A stretch of DNA of 43,095 nt from Sphingobacteriales bacterium (lineage in GTDB: Bacteria; Bacteroidota; Bacteroidia; AKYH767-A; OLB10), in the NCBI GenBank assembly GCA_021299095.1, contig JAJTFW010000027.1, positions 1-43,095 of the forward strand, given 5' to 3'. The notes below the pieces were generated by a model. That model did not search any database and was not told where the DNA came from. It saw nothing but the letters and a program-made list of their open reading frames with translations. Positions 8,914-16,499 of this stretch are shown here, piece after piece (within the stretch, counting starts at the first letter, position 1; each line of letters opens with the position of its first letter). The translations under genes and the position numbers were made by a program.

Positions 8914-8919
8914 AGACAA

Positions 8920-10731
8920 TTAATTCGATTGAATTTGACGAAGCGCAGCCCTGGCCTGTTGATTATCGGGGTTTAACCGAACTGCACTGGTTAGGGCTTT
9001 TATGGCTGCATATGCTGAACCGAGCTTATTGATAAAATCCGGTATGAATGGTGCCAACGTTTTTGCCTTTTCAAACCAACGCAAAGCCTCGTTCGCTTGC
9101 GCTTTTAGCTCAGCGTTTACCTGAAAAGCTTCTGCAACACGGTAGGCAGTCCATGCATCACGGTTTTCGGGTTCGACCCTATTCAATGCCCCAAACAAGT
9201 CCACATCGGCCTTGACCAAGTTCCGGATTAGCAAATAGTCTTTACGGAGGTAGGCTATGCGTATTTTGAGACAAGTGACTTCCTTTGTTAACCTGCATTT
9301 TTTCAATCTAGACTCGGCAGAATCAAGAAGGGTGATAGACATGTCGAATTTCTCAACATAATTCACGTAGGCCTCTGCTTCGGTATAGGGGGACACCTGG
9401 GTTTCATGTATGCAGCGAATCCCCTTAAGTATTTCCGATGTTTGCTTGCGCTTAACCTGATTCTTATGTATCCCTATTCGGTGATCATGAATACTAACAT
9501 GGGGGATATCCGCTGCACCATGTAAAGGCATGTGGCATCCTGAGCAATTGTCCTTATTTTGAAATCGAACAACTTGTTCTTCTGAACATTTTTTATCGTT
9601 TGAGCTCTGATGACAATTTCGGCAAACAACGTTGAACCGCTCGGGCCCGTCTGAACGAACGGATATATGTGGATTGTGGCATGTAATGCATGTCATTCCA
9701 TTCTGGTAAGGCTTCAAAACAGCTACCTCCCCTTGGTTCTTATTCGACTCCATGAAGCAAGCGCTCATCCTCAAACGTTCAGCATGCGAGGCCATGATGT
9801 GCTGCTCACCGTCATCATCATAAACCGGCATGAACACATGCATGACATCCGAAAGTTTCATGCCTGGCTTGAAATCTGCAAACGACTTGCCCGGTTGCAA
9901 AACAGCATTTCCCTGGATGTGGCAGCGCTGGCAAACGTCAAATTGAAGATCAATGGGCAGCTTAGCTGGATTAACAATGGAATAATCAATTGACTTACTT
10001 GTGTCGATCAATATACCCATGGATTTTTCACGCACATGAATGCTTCCAGGTCCATGACAACGTTCACAATCAATGCCACCCTTCACGAGTGCATATTTAT
10101 TGGAGGATCCCGATACAAAATCAGGGAGTCCATTGTGGCAGGTCATGCACTCAGCACCGATAATCCGGTTGAACCGGGTATTGTTGCCGTTTTCAAATCC
10201 AGGTGGCAAATCCCACTTGCCTTTTTGTGTGTAAAACGTGAGTGGCGCCTGGTACAAATATCCATTACTAGACCACAGGTGAGAGTTTGTATGTTGTCCT
10301 GAACCCACGATGTAGTCTATTCGTTCTTCGCGCAGGTGGATTGTATCCTTTCCATCCAATCTGAATTCACGGAAATACAAGTTTTCACCCTTCCAAAACG
10401 GATGGTAGCTCAGGTTTCGGTATGCATCATGGACTACAGGATGTCCGGAAAAGTCAGCAGCGCTCTTTTCAGGGGTGGCCTTCCCAAACGAAGATCCCAT
10501 TCCGGTGTGGATGTAGGTAGCGTGGACATTGGGGTGACAGGAAGCGCAGGTTTGAATACCGACATACTGAACGGAATCAGCTAGCCCGGCATAGCTCGTT
10601 CTTGAGCGCGCAACCTCCTCTTGACTTTGTGTTTTGATGGATGTACAAGCCCAATCTGCACCGGCTACCACAATCGTAGCTACTACTGCGATCCATTGGA
10701 AAATGAGCGATTTCCGCTTCCGAAAAATCAT
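8920..10731 (-). CDS. Heptahaem c-type cytochrome with C-terminal TPR region
   Basis: The 603-residue exported protein starts with a positively charged stretch and a hydrophobic signal or anchor, ending near AGADWAC, possibly a loose lipobox. Seven CxxCH haem motifs are visible: CASCH (Cys62), CMTCH, CERCH, CQRCH, CITCH, CRNCH and CSGCH. This arrangement resembles cytochrome c554-type multihaem proteins. The last 170 or so residues have no haem motifs and form helical TPR-like sequence ending in an RLNPDNQQAR repeat. The gene begins with a 4-bp ATGA overlap with the acetyltransferase and lies 6 bp upstream of mltG. A role in periplasmic or surface electron transfer is inferred; substrate and partners are unknown. 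The ccm genes at 22790-27190 would support haem attachment. Confidence 0.85.
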   Translation of the reverse strand: MIFRKRKSLIFQWIAVVATIVVAGADWACTSIKTQSQEEVARSRTSYAGLADSVQYVGIQTCASCHPNVHATYIHTGMGSSFGKATPEKSAADFSGHPVVHDAYRNLSYHPFWKGENLYFREFRLDGKDTIHLREERIDYIVGSGQHTNSHLWSSNGYLYQAPLTFYTQKGKWDLPPGFENGNNTRFNRIIGAECMTCHNGLPDFVSGSSNKYALVKGGIDCERCHGPGSIHVREKSMGILIDTSKSIDYSIVNPAKLPIDLQFDVCQRCHIQGNAVLQPGKSFADFKPGMKLSDVMHVFMPVYDDDGEQHIMASHAERLRMSACFMESNKNQGEVAVLKPYQNGMTCITCHNPHISVRSDGPERFNVVCRNCHQSSNDKKCSEEQVVRFQNKDNCSGCHMPLHGAADIPHVSIHDHRIGIHKNQVKRKQTSEILKGIRCIHETQVSPYTEAEAYVNYVEKFDMSITLLDSAESRLKKCRLTKEVTCLKIRIAYLRKDYLLIRNLVKADVDLFGALNRVEPENRDAWTAYRVAEAFQVNAELKAQANEALRWFEKAKTLAPFIPDFINKLGSAYAAIKALTSAVRLNPDNQQARAALRQIQSN

Positions 10732-11273
10732 ACAACAATCTTCGGACGGACGAGTTGCATGACGGCTACATCATGCCAACGTGAATCATACACAATCCAC
10801 TCTTTCAACAAGCCACAGGGCTGAAATCCGACTTTGCGAAAGAGCCGCAAACTAACATCGTTGTTGTTGTTGATGTGACAATATAACTGATGCAAGCTCA
10901 ACACGCCAAAACAATGCCGCACGAGCAATGAAAGCGCTTCTGTTGCATATCCCTTCGCGCGCTGCTCTTTGTCACCAATAAGGATCCCGATTCCTGCACG
11001 CCTATTTTGAGGATCGAAATCGAAAACATCAATGTATCCGATTGTATTTCCTCTACCGGGAATTTCGGTAATGAGCTCAATAGCCAAACGCATCTGCCTC
11101 GAATTGTAAATATCCTGCGTTGCATTGGCATAATATTGCTCGAGCGTATAGCGAGAGTATGGCGATAGCGTTCCGCTTACAGGCCAAACCTCTTGGTCGT
11201 TCTCATAAATCATCATAAGATCGACATCCTTGGGCTCCAAAGCCCTGAGTAATACTCCGTTTCCCCTGATCAT
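10728..11273 (-). CDS. GNAT-family N-acetyltransferase (RimJ/RimL-like)
   Basis: The 181-residue protein has the Gcn5-related fold of the RimJ/RimL/SpeG type. It starts with VLLRALEPKDVDLM, has a central IGYIDVFDFDPQNRRAGIGI strand pair, the acetyl-CoA loop region EQRAKGYATEALSLL, and the late SLRLFRKVGFQPCG segment followed by W/Y-rich strands. The substrate cannot be read from sequence; candidates are protein N-termini, amino sugars or small amines. Both ends overlap neighbours by 4 bp in ATGA form (dapF upstream, cytochrome downstream), so the genes are almost certainly co-transcribed and perhaps translationally coupled. Confidence 0.88.
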   Translation of the reverse strand: MIRGNGVLLRALEPKDVDLMMIYENDQEVWPVSGTLSPYSRYTLEQYYANATQDIYNSRQMRLAIELITEIPGRGNTIGYIDVFDFDPQNRRAGIGILIGDKEQRAKGYATEALSLLVRHCFGVLSLHQLYCHINNNNDVSLRLFRKVGFQPCGLLKEWIVYDSRWHDVAVMQLVRPKIVV

Positions 11274-12055
11274 AGTTGTATCGTACCTTGAAATACCCGC
11301 TCCGCAGGCCCGATGAGTTGTATGTTCCGGAAGCCTTCAGTATCCGGATGGAAATTCACTTGTAATTCTCCGCCACGGGTTTCCAACAGAACACGTGATT
11401 CACTGACCCATCCAAGCCGGAATGCTACCAAGGCAGCAGCAGTAACTCCCGTTCCACAACTTAAGGTTTCGTCCTCTACACCGCGTTCGTAAGTCCTGAC
11501 GCTAATCCGATCACCTTTCTGCTCAATAAAATTCACGTTGGTACCCGCTGGCTGGTCCCTCCAGGTATTTCTCAATTTTCTGCCCGAAAGGAGAACATCA
11601 AACGATTCTACTCCTTGAACTTGAACAACCAGGTGTGGCGAACCTGTATCGAGGAAGTGGCCCATGGTGACCGCCTCAATTGATGCTACATCCTTCATTG
11701 CAAGAACGACTTTTCCATCTGGCCGCACCGAAGCCATGTGAATACCATCACTTGCCCTGAAAGTAGCTTCACTGTTTTTAAGAGCCCCGGTTAGGCTGGC
11801 ATGCCTCACAATGCATCTACCTCCGTTTCCGCACATACTACCTGGATTCCCATCGCTATTGAAGTAACGCATCGAGAAATCCAACCCCTCCTCTGATGCG
11901 GAAACAAAACGCATCAATCCATCGGCACCGATCCCAAACCTTCGATCACATAAGGTTCGAATGAGTTCAGGGGTCAGCTCGACGTTCGTTTCTCGGTCAT
12001 CGAGTAGAATGAAATCATTCCCTGTTCCCTGGTACTTGTAAAACGGAACCTGCAT
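11270..12055 (-). CDS. dapF: Diaminopimelate epimerase
   Basis: DapF converts LL- to meso-diaminopimelate for lysine and peptidoglycan synthesis. The 261-residue protein shows both catalytic cysteine motifs: MCGNGGRC (Cys75) and LSCGTG (Cys200). The N-terminal YKYQGTGNDFILLD signature is also present. I chose ATG 12055 because it gives this canonical N-terminus; the open frame extends 15 codons further. It is the first gene of a four-gene operon (dapF, acetyltransferase, cytochrome, mltG) whose members overlap by 4 bp or are separated by 6 bp. A promoter-like element ends 5 nt before the start codon. Confidence 0.96.
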   Translation of the reverse strand: MQVPFYKYQGTGNDFILLDDRETNVELTPELIRTLCDRRFGIGADGLMRFVSASEEGLDFSMRYFNSDGNPGSMCGNGGRCIVRHASLTGALKNSEATFRASDGIHMASVRPDGKVVLAMKDVASIEAVTMGHFLDTGSPHLVVQVQGVESFDVLLSGRKLRNTWRDQPAGTNVNFIEQKGDRISVRTYERGVEDETLSCGTGVTAAALVAFRLGWVSESRVLLETRGGELQVNFHPDTEGFRNIQLIGPAERVFQGTIQL

Positions 12056-12060
12056 ATGCG

Positions 12061-12090
12061 TAAAAATAGGCAATTCGAACAATGCCCCAA
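12061..12090 (-). promoter_or_regulatory. Candidate promoter of the dapF operon
   Basis: On the minus strand TTG (12090-12088), 19 nt, then TATTTTTA (12068-12061), one mismatch from TAnnTTTG. Five bases separate it from the dapF ATG, so the message would be leaderless or nearly so. Confidence 0.5.
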
Positions 12091-12139
12091 CGGTACCCAA
12101 CTCGTTTGAGCGGGGAGTTAAATCAAGGTTAATTTCACA

Positions 12140-12168
12140 TTGGGTTCATTTTTTGAAAAATAATTTCG
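12140..12168 (+). promoter_or_regulatory. Candidate promoter of htrA
   Basis: TTG (12140-12142), 18 nt, then TAATTTCG (12161-12168), one mismatch from the -7 consensus. It leaves a leader of about 40 nt before htrA and is divergent from the dapF promoter. Confidence 0.5.
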
Positions 12169-12210
12169 CGCAGCAAAACGTATTAACACTCTCATTTAAA
12201 AAACCAGATC

Positions 12211-13644
12211 ATGAAATCATTCAAGGTGTTTCTATTGGTAGCTGTCAGCTTGGCCGGGGGAATGTTGGGAGCCGGAATAATAAATCGTTTGAATCCAACA
12301 GCGAGCATGGCCATAAACAGCCAATGGCCTGTACGAAATGTCTCCTTGTTGAACACCGCTCCTCCAGCAGATTTCACAACAGCTGCAGAACTATCGGTTA
12401 CGACTGCTGTTCACGTAAAAACCCTGACAAACCGCAGTGGCCAAATGGGCGGCCAGTTTTTTGATCCCTTTCAGTTTTTTTGGGGGCAACCGGCCCCACA
12501 GCAGGCACCACAGCAACAGTCGGCCGGCAGTGGAGTGATTATTTCGGATGACGGCTATATCGTTACCAACAACCACGTTATCGATCAAGCCGATGAAGTA
12601 AGTGTCACCTTGGACAACAAACAGTCCTATGCGGCAAAAGTCATTGGAACCGACCCCTCAACAGATCTGGCGCTGCTAAAAATTGAAGGAAAAGGTCTAC
12701 CCTTTATGCGGTGGGGGAATTCTGATCAGGTAAGGGTTGGCGAATGGGTGCTGGCCGTAGGAAATCCGTTCAATCTTACCTCAACCGTTACGGCCGGTAT
12801 TGTCAGTGCTAAAGCGCGAAATATAAATATTTTACCCTCTCAGCGATTCCCTATTGAATCCTTTATTCAGACCGATGCAGCGGTGAATCCAGGCAATTCC
12901 GGGGGCGCCTTGGTGAACGCTAGCGGAGAACTTATCGGCATCAACACCGCCATTGCATCGACCACCGGGTCTTACGCCGGATATTCGTTTGCCGTTCCAG
13001 TAAATATCGTTCGGAAGGTGGTAATGGATTTGATGGAATTTGGAACTGTACAGCGCGGATTTATTGGGGTAAGTATTCGGGATCTTGATGCCGATTTTGC
13101 GAAGGAAAAATCCATTTCATCTCTCAATGGTGTGTATGTAAACGGCCTTACTGAATCCGGTGCGGCAGCTAGTGCGGGAATAAAAGAAGGCGATGTCATC
13201 GTTTCAATCAACGGTTCCTCCATCAAATCTTCTCCGGAGTTACAAGAGCAGGTCGCGCGATACCGCCCGGGGGATGAACTTGCTGTTACCATCGTTCGCG
13301 GAGGTGTGGAAAAAACCCTGGCGGTAACACTTCGAAACCGCGATGGTGAAACCAAAATCAAGAGAAACGAAGCGGCTCAGGTCCTGGGTGCTTCACTTGA
13401 ATCTGCCAAAGATTCAGAAATCTCCAAGCTCGGAATTCAGCATGGCGTGAGGGTAAAGGAATTGAATAGCGGCAAACTCAAGAGCGCAGGACTCCGGGAA
13501 GGATTCATCATCACATCCATCGACAACAAAGCGGTCAAATCGCCCCAGGAGGTACTGGACTACCTGGAATCGAGGGAAGGCGGGGTGCTGATTGAGGGGA
13601 TTTACCCCAACGGAATGAAAGCGTTCTACGGTTTTGGCATGTAA
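12211..13644 (+). CDS. htrA: Do/HtrA-family periplasmic serine protease
   Basis: This is a DegP/DegQ-type trypsin-like protease of 477 residues that degrades or refolds damaged envelope proteins. An N-terminal signal or anchor (FLLVAVSLAGGMLGAGI) is followed by a protease domain with the catalytic triad His122 (TNNHVI), Asp152 (STDLALLKI) and Ser230 (GNSGGALVN). Two PDZ domains follow, the first around GFIGVSIRDLDADF onwards and the second beginning near GVRVKELNSG. A glutamine/proline-rich linker (QPAPQQAPQQQ) precedes the protease core, as in the LA-loop region of the family. It stands alone between the divergent dapF operon and the second sigma gene, with no obvious terminator after it. 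Confidence 0.94.
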   Translation: MKSFKVFLLVAVSLAGGMLGAGIINRLNPTASMAINSQWPVRNVSLLNTAPPADFTTAAELSVTTAVHVKTLTNRSGQMGGQFFDPFQFFWGQPAPQQAPQQQSAGSGVIISDDGYIVTNNHVIDQADEVSVTLDNKQSYAAKVIGTDPSTDLALLKIEGKGLPFMRWGNSDQVRVGEWVLAVGNPFNLTSTVTAGIVSAKARNINILPSQRFPIESFIQTDAAVNPGNSGGALVNASGELIGINTAIASTTGSYAGYSFAVPVNIVRKVVMDLMEFGTVQRGFIGVSIRDLDADFAKEKSISSLNGVYVNGLTESGAAASAGIKEGDVIVSINGSSIKSSPELQEQVARYRPGDELAVTIVRGGVEKTLAVTLRNRDGETKIKRNEAAQVLGASLESAKDSEISKLGIQHGVRVKELNSGKLKSAGLREGFIITSIDNKAVKSPQEVLDYLESREGGVLIEGIYPNGMKAFYGFGM

Positions 13645-13753
13645 CTTGCCTTCGCTCTGAAAAAGCGGCCTCAAGCCCTCAAATTCGGCATAATCAGTCG
13701 ATTATTTTTCAACAGCCGTCGCATTTTCCGCAAACCTAAACCTGACCTAAATC

Positions 13754-14620
13754 ATGCGCCAGTTGAAAATTACGCGCTCCATCACCAACCGTGAGAGTGC
13801 GTCCCTCGAGAAGTATCTGGCCGACATCAGTAAAGAGCCAATGATCACAGCCGAAGAGGAAGCACGCCTCGCACGCCTGATCAAGGAAGGAGACCAAAAC
13901 GCATTGGACAAGCTAACCAAGGCAAATCTGCGCTTTGTGGTTTCTGTGGCAAAGCAGTATCAGAATCAGGGCTTGAGTCTTTCCGACCTAATCAATGAGG
14001 GAAACCTTGGCCTGATCAAGGCTGCCAAGCGCTTTGATGAAACCCGTGGATTTAAATTCATTTCTTATGCTGTTTGGTGGATTCGCCAAAGCATTCTGCA
14101 AGCTATTGCCGAGCAGGCTCGCATCGTGAGGCTTCCGATGAACCAAATCGGTTCGCTGAGTAAAATCACCAAAGCCTTCAGCATGCTGGAGCAAGAGTTT
14201 GAACGTGAACCTACAGCAGAGGAGGTCGCGGCCGTCACCGAACTTCCGCTTGACAAAGTCAATGATGTGATGAAGGTGTCATTGAAGCATGTATCTGTCG
14301 ACGCCCCATTTAAACTAGAGGAAGACTCCACCCTACTCGATGTACTCGAGAACACGGATTCACCCGGTACAGACGTACGCTTAATTCAAGAATCCCTGCG
14401 CAAGGAAATCGAGCGTTCACTTTGCGGGTTATCCTCACGCGAGCGTGAAGTACTCACCCTCTTCTTTGGTATTGGCGACAACCAACCCTTCACACTTGAA
14501 GAAATCGGCATGAAATTCAACCTGACCCGGGAGCGTGTTCGTCAAATCAAAGAAAAGGCCCTTAGACGTTTGCGTGGAAGGAACATCAATGTCGTTTTGA
14601 AAGCCTATCTAAGCGACTAA
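13754..14620 (+). CDS. Second RpoD-like group 1/2 sigma-70 factor
   Basis: The 288-residue protein is a full primary-type sigma factor, with the same MRQLKIT start, region 2 and region 4 as the rpoD at 3754. The promoter-melting and -10-reading segment ([18 protein letters not shown], then [10 protein letters not shown]) is almost identical between the two, so both probably read the same -7 box. They differ in region 1.2 to 2.1, in the region 3 linker and at the C-terminus, which here is [14 protein letters not shown]. It has its own strong bidirectional terminator. It could be a growth-phase or stress-specific group 2 factor; which of the two is essential cannot be told with certainty. Confidence 0.88.
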   Translation: MRQLKITRSITNRESASLEKYLADISKEPMITAEEEARLARLIKEGDQNALDKLTKANLRFVVSVAKQYQNQGLSLSDLINEGNLGLIKAAKRFDETRGFKFISYAVWWIRQSILQAIAEQARIVRLPMNQIGSLSKITKAFSMLEQEFEREPTAEEVAAVTELPLDKVNDVMKVSLKHVSVDAPFKLEEDSTLLDVLENTDSPGTDVRLIQESLRKEIERSLCGLSSREREVLTLFFGIGDNQPFTLEEIGMKFNLTRERVRQIKEKALRRLRGRNINVVLKAYLSD

Positions 14621-14636
14621 CTACAAAAAGTGCATC

Positions 14637-14672
14637 AACGAAAAAGGGGGACAATCGTCCCCCTTTTTCGTT
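14637..14672. terminator. Bidirectional terminator between sigma gene and gap
   Basis: A perfect 16-bp stem, AACGAAAAAGGGGGAC (14637-14652) with its complement at 14657-14672, closes the 4-nt loop AATC. A/T runs in both arms allow it to end the plus-strand sigma transcript and the minus-strand gap transcript. Confidence 0.88.
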
Positions 14673-14686
14673 TTGAATCAGAGCTA

Positions 14687-16162
14687 TCAATAATAGGTCA
14701 GGCGAATCACGTTAGCAAGGTATTTGGCAAAACGAACCACCTGTCGGCTGTAACCATATTCATTGTCGTACCACACATACAGAATCATACTTTTTTTATC
14801 CTTGGATACGATGGTTGCAGGTGAATCAACTATCGATGCGCAAGGGTTTCCAATCAGATCAGATGAAACCAGTTCATTGGAATAGGAATACTGGATCTGC
14901 TCTACCAAACGACCATTTAATGCGGCATCCTTCAATAATTCGTTCACGGAGTCTTTCGTGATCTCCTGCTTAACCGTCAAATTAAGAATAGCCAGCGAAA
15001 CATCCGGTGTCGGTACCCGCACGGCATTACCGGTCAATTTCCCTTCTAAAGCAGGTATCACCTTGCTAACTGCTTTGTCAGCCCCGGTCTCCGTAATAAC
15101 CATGTTCATCGCTGCAGATCGACCACGGCGGTATTTGCTGTGATAGTTATCCAGTAGATTCTGGTCGTTGGTGTAGCTGTGGATAGTCTCGATGTGCCCA
15201 CGTTCAATACCAAGTTTGCTTTCGATTACAGCCAAAACCGGCACAATCGCATTGGTGGTGCAGGATGCGGCCGAATACACCTTTTCGTCCTCGTTGTGGC
15301 TGCGCTCGTTCACGCCGTAAACCACATTGGGAATATCGCCTTTTCCGGGGGCGGTGAGCAGCACTTTATCGATGCCGGAGGCCTTCAGGTGAAGAGAAAG
15401 TCCATCGCGGTCGCGGGATGCACCCGTATTGTCGATCAGCAGGGCATTGTTGATTCCGAATGATGCATAATCAACCTCGTCCGGATTTTTGGCATCAATC
15501 ACGTAAATGGTATGTCCGTTTACAATGAGAGCGTTTTTATCGTGATCCTCGATTACGGTACCTGGAAACGGACCATGAACAGAATCGTTGCGCAGCAATT
15601 CGGCGCGCTTGCTCAGGTCATCGGCTGATCGCTTACGCACCACAATGGCCCGCAGTCTCAATTGCTCCCCTTTTCCGGCCTGGGCTACAAGTTCACGCGC
15701 CAGTATGCGACCGATTCGACCGAAACCGTACAATACCACGTCCCTCGGCACCATCTTGCGGCGATCGTGCCCGATAAAATCAGCCAGCTTGTTGCTGATA
15801 AAGCCGTTCACATCGTTTCCGAAGGATTGCCGCTCCTGAATCCACTCAGCGGTAAGCTTCCCGATATCTATCCTAGACGGAGCCAAATCGAACGTGGTCA
15901 ATGCATGGGCAATCTCGAGCGTTTCCTGAATTCCAATCGGACGTTTTACAATGTCCTTTGCGTATTGATGAAGATTCAGGATCTGGCTTGCGGACCGATC
16001 AACCAACTGGTTGCGGAAGATGATCAGTTCAACGGATTTGTTGAACCACAAACTTCCGGTGATGTGAATCAGCTCAATGGCCGCTTTTTCCTGCTCAATC
16101 CAGTCGCCAAGCTGACGTTCATAGTTCTGTTGGCTTACGGGGTTTTCGGTTGTGCTTATCAT
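14687..16162 (-). CDS. gap: Glyceraldehyde-3-phosphate dehydrogenase, long N-terminally extended form
   Basis: GAPDH oxidises glyceraldehyde 3-phosphate with NAD(P) and phosphate, or runs in reverse for gluconeogenesis. The protein has 491 residues, about 140 more than standard GAPDH. The helical extension (residues 1-140) precedes the Rossmann motif VLYGFGRIGR (about 144-153). The catalytic Cys301 lies in SAASCTTNAI, followed by HSYTNDQNLLD and the C-terminal YVWYDNEYGYSRQ. Similar long forms are known in Bacteroidetes. I chose ATG 16162 over an in-frame TTG at 16180 because the TTG lies inside the -7 promoter box. It ends against the shared terminator. Confidence 0.93.
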   Translation of the reverse strand: MISTTENPVSQQNYERQLGDWIEQEKAAIELIHITGSLWFNKSVELIIFRNQLVDRSASQILNLHQYAKDIVKRPIGIQETLEIAHALTTFDLAPSRIDIGKLTAEWIQERQSFGNDVNGFISNKLADFIGHDRRKMVPRDVVLYGFGRIGRILARELVAQAGKGEQLRLRAIVVRKRSADDLSKRAELLRNDSVHGPFPGTVIEDHDKNALIVNGHTIYVIDAKNPDEVDYASFGINNALLIDNTGASRDRDGLSLHLKASGIDKVLLTAPGKGDIPNVVYGVNERSHNEDEKVYSAASCTTNAIVPVLAVIESKLGIERGHIETIHSYTNDQNLLDNYHSKYRRGRSAAMNMVITETGADKAVSKVIPALEGKLTGNAVRVPTPDVSLAILNLTVKQEITKDSVNELLKDAALNGRLVEQIQYSYSNELVSSDLIGNPCASIVDSPATIVSKDKKSMILYVWYDNEYGYSRQVVRFAKYLANVIRLTYY

Positions 16163-16177
16163 ATGCTTTTGGATGAA

Positions 16178-16205
16178 CAAAGATACACCACCTGCGCCAT
16201 GACAA
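16178..16205 (-). promoter_or_regulatory. Promoter of gap
   Basis: On the minus strand TTG (16205-16203), 17 nt, then TATCTTTG (16185-16178), a perfect -7 box. Fifteen bases separate it from the chosen ATG, which also excludes the upstream TTG as a start. Confidence 0.75.
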
Positions 16206-16290
16206 CCTCTACTTTTTTCAACAATGAATATACATAATTAATTGTTTGTCAATAGTATAGTATAAACAAACTGATGAAAAACCACAGATA

Positions 16291-16322
16291 AAAAAGAAAG
16301 GGATCCGTTGCCGAATCCCTTT
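16291..16322 (-). terminator. Terminator after tRNA-His
   Basis: On the minus strand AAAGGGAT (16322-16315) pairs with ATCCCTTT (16304-16297) around a 10-nt loop and is followed by C and a run of T residues. It lies a few bases past the tRNA 3' end. Confidence 0.8.
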
Positions 16323-16327
16323 TACCG

Positions 16328-16402
16328 GGTGAATGAGGGGGGTCGAACCCCCGACCTCCAGTGCCACAAACTGGCGCTCTAACCAACTGAGCTACATCCA
16401 CC
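16328..16402 (-). tRNA. tRNA-His (anticodon GTG)
   Basis: The minus strand folds as a complete cloverleaf. The acceptor GTGGATG pairs with CATTCAC, with one G-T pair. The D arm is in AGCTCAGTTGGTTAGAGC, the anticodon loop TTGTGGC gives anticodon GTG at 16365-16367, and the T arm is CGGGGGTTCGACCCCC. An extra 5' G (16402) faces the discriminator C (16328), the G-1:C73 hallmark of tRNA-His. The CCA tail is not encoded. A consensus promoter lies just upstream and a terminator downstream, so it is a single-gene unit. Confidence 0.95.
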
Positions 16403-16412
16403 GTTTGCGTTG

Positions 16413-16443
16413 CAAAAGTAGTCACGAATACCCTTCGGCCAAA
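16413..16443 (-). promoter_or_regulatory. Promoter of tRNA-His
   Basis: On the minus strand TTTG (16443-16440), 19 nt, then TACTTTTG (16420-16413), a perfect match, ending 10 nt before the tRNA. With rpsO it shows that the phylum consensus applies in this genome. Confidence 0.8.
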
Positions 16444-16486
16444 TACAAGTTCACGATTCGTCTGCGAATTGGGGATTCACCTTCGT

Positions 16487-16494
16487 TACTTTTG
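16487..16494 (+). promoter_or_regulatory. -7 box of copA, nearly leaderless
   Basis: TACTTTTG is a perfect TAnnTTTG octamer ending 5 nt before the copA ATG. The best -33 TTG (16469-16471) is only 15 nt upstream, so the -33 element is weak. Confidence 0.5.
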
Positions 16495-16499
16495 TCTGC

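Noticed and set aside
16242-16275. AT-rich inverted repeat GTTTGT/ACAAAC with a TAGTATAGTATA core between gap and tRNA-His
   Set aside because: It is short and AT-rich, hence likely by chance; no gene start fits it and it is not repeated in the window.
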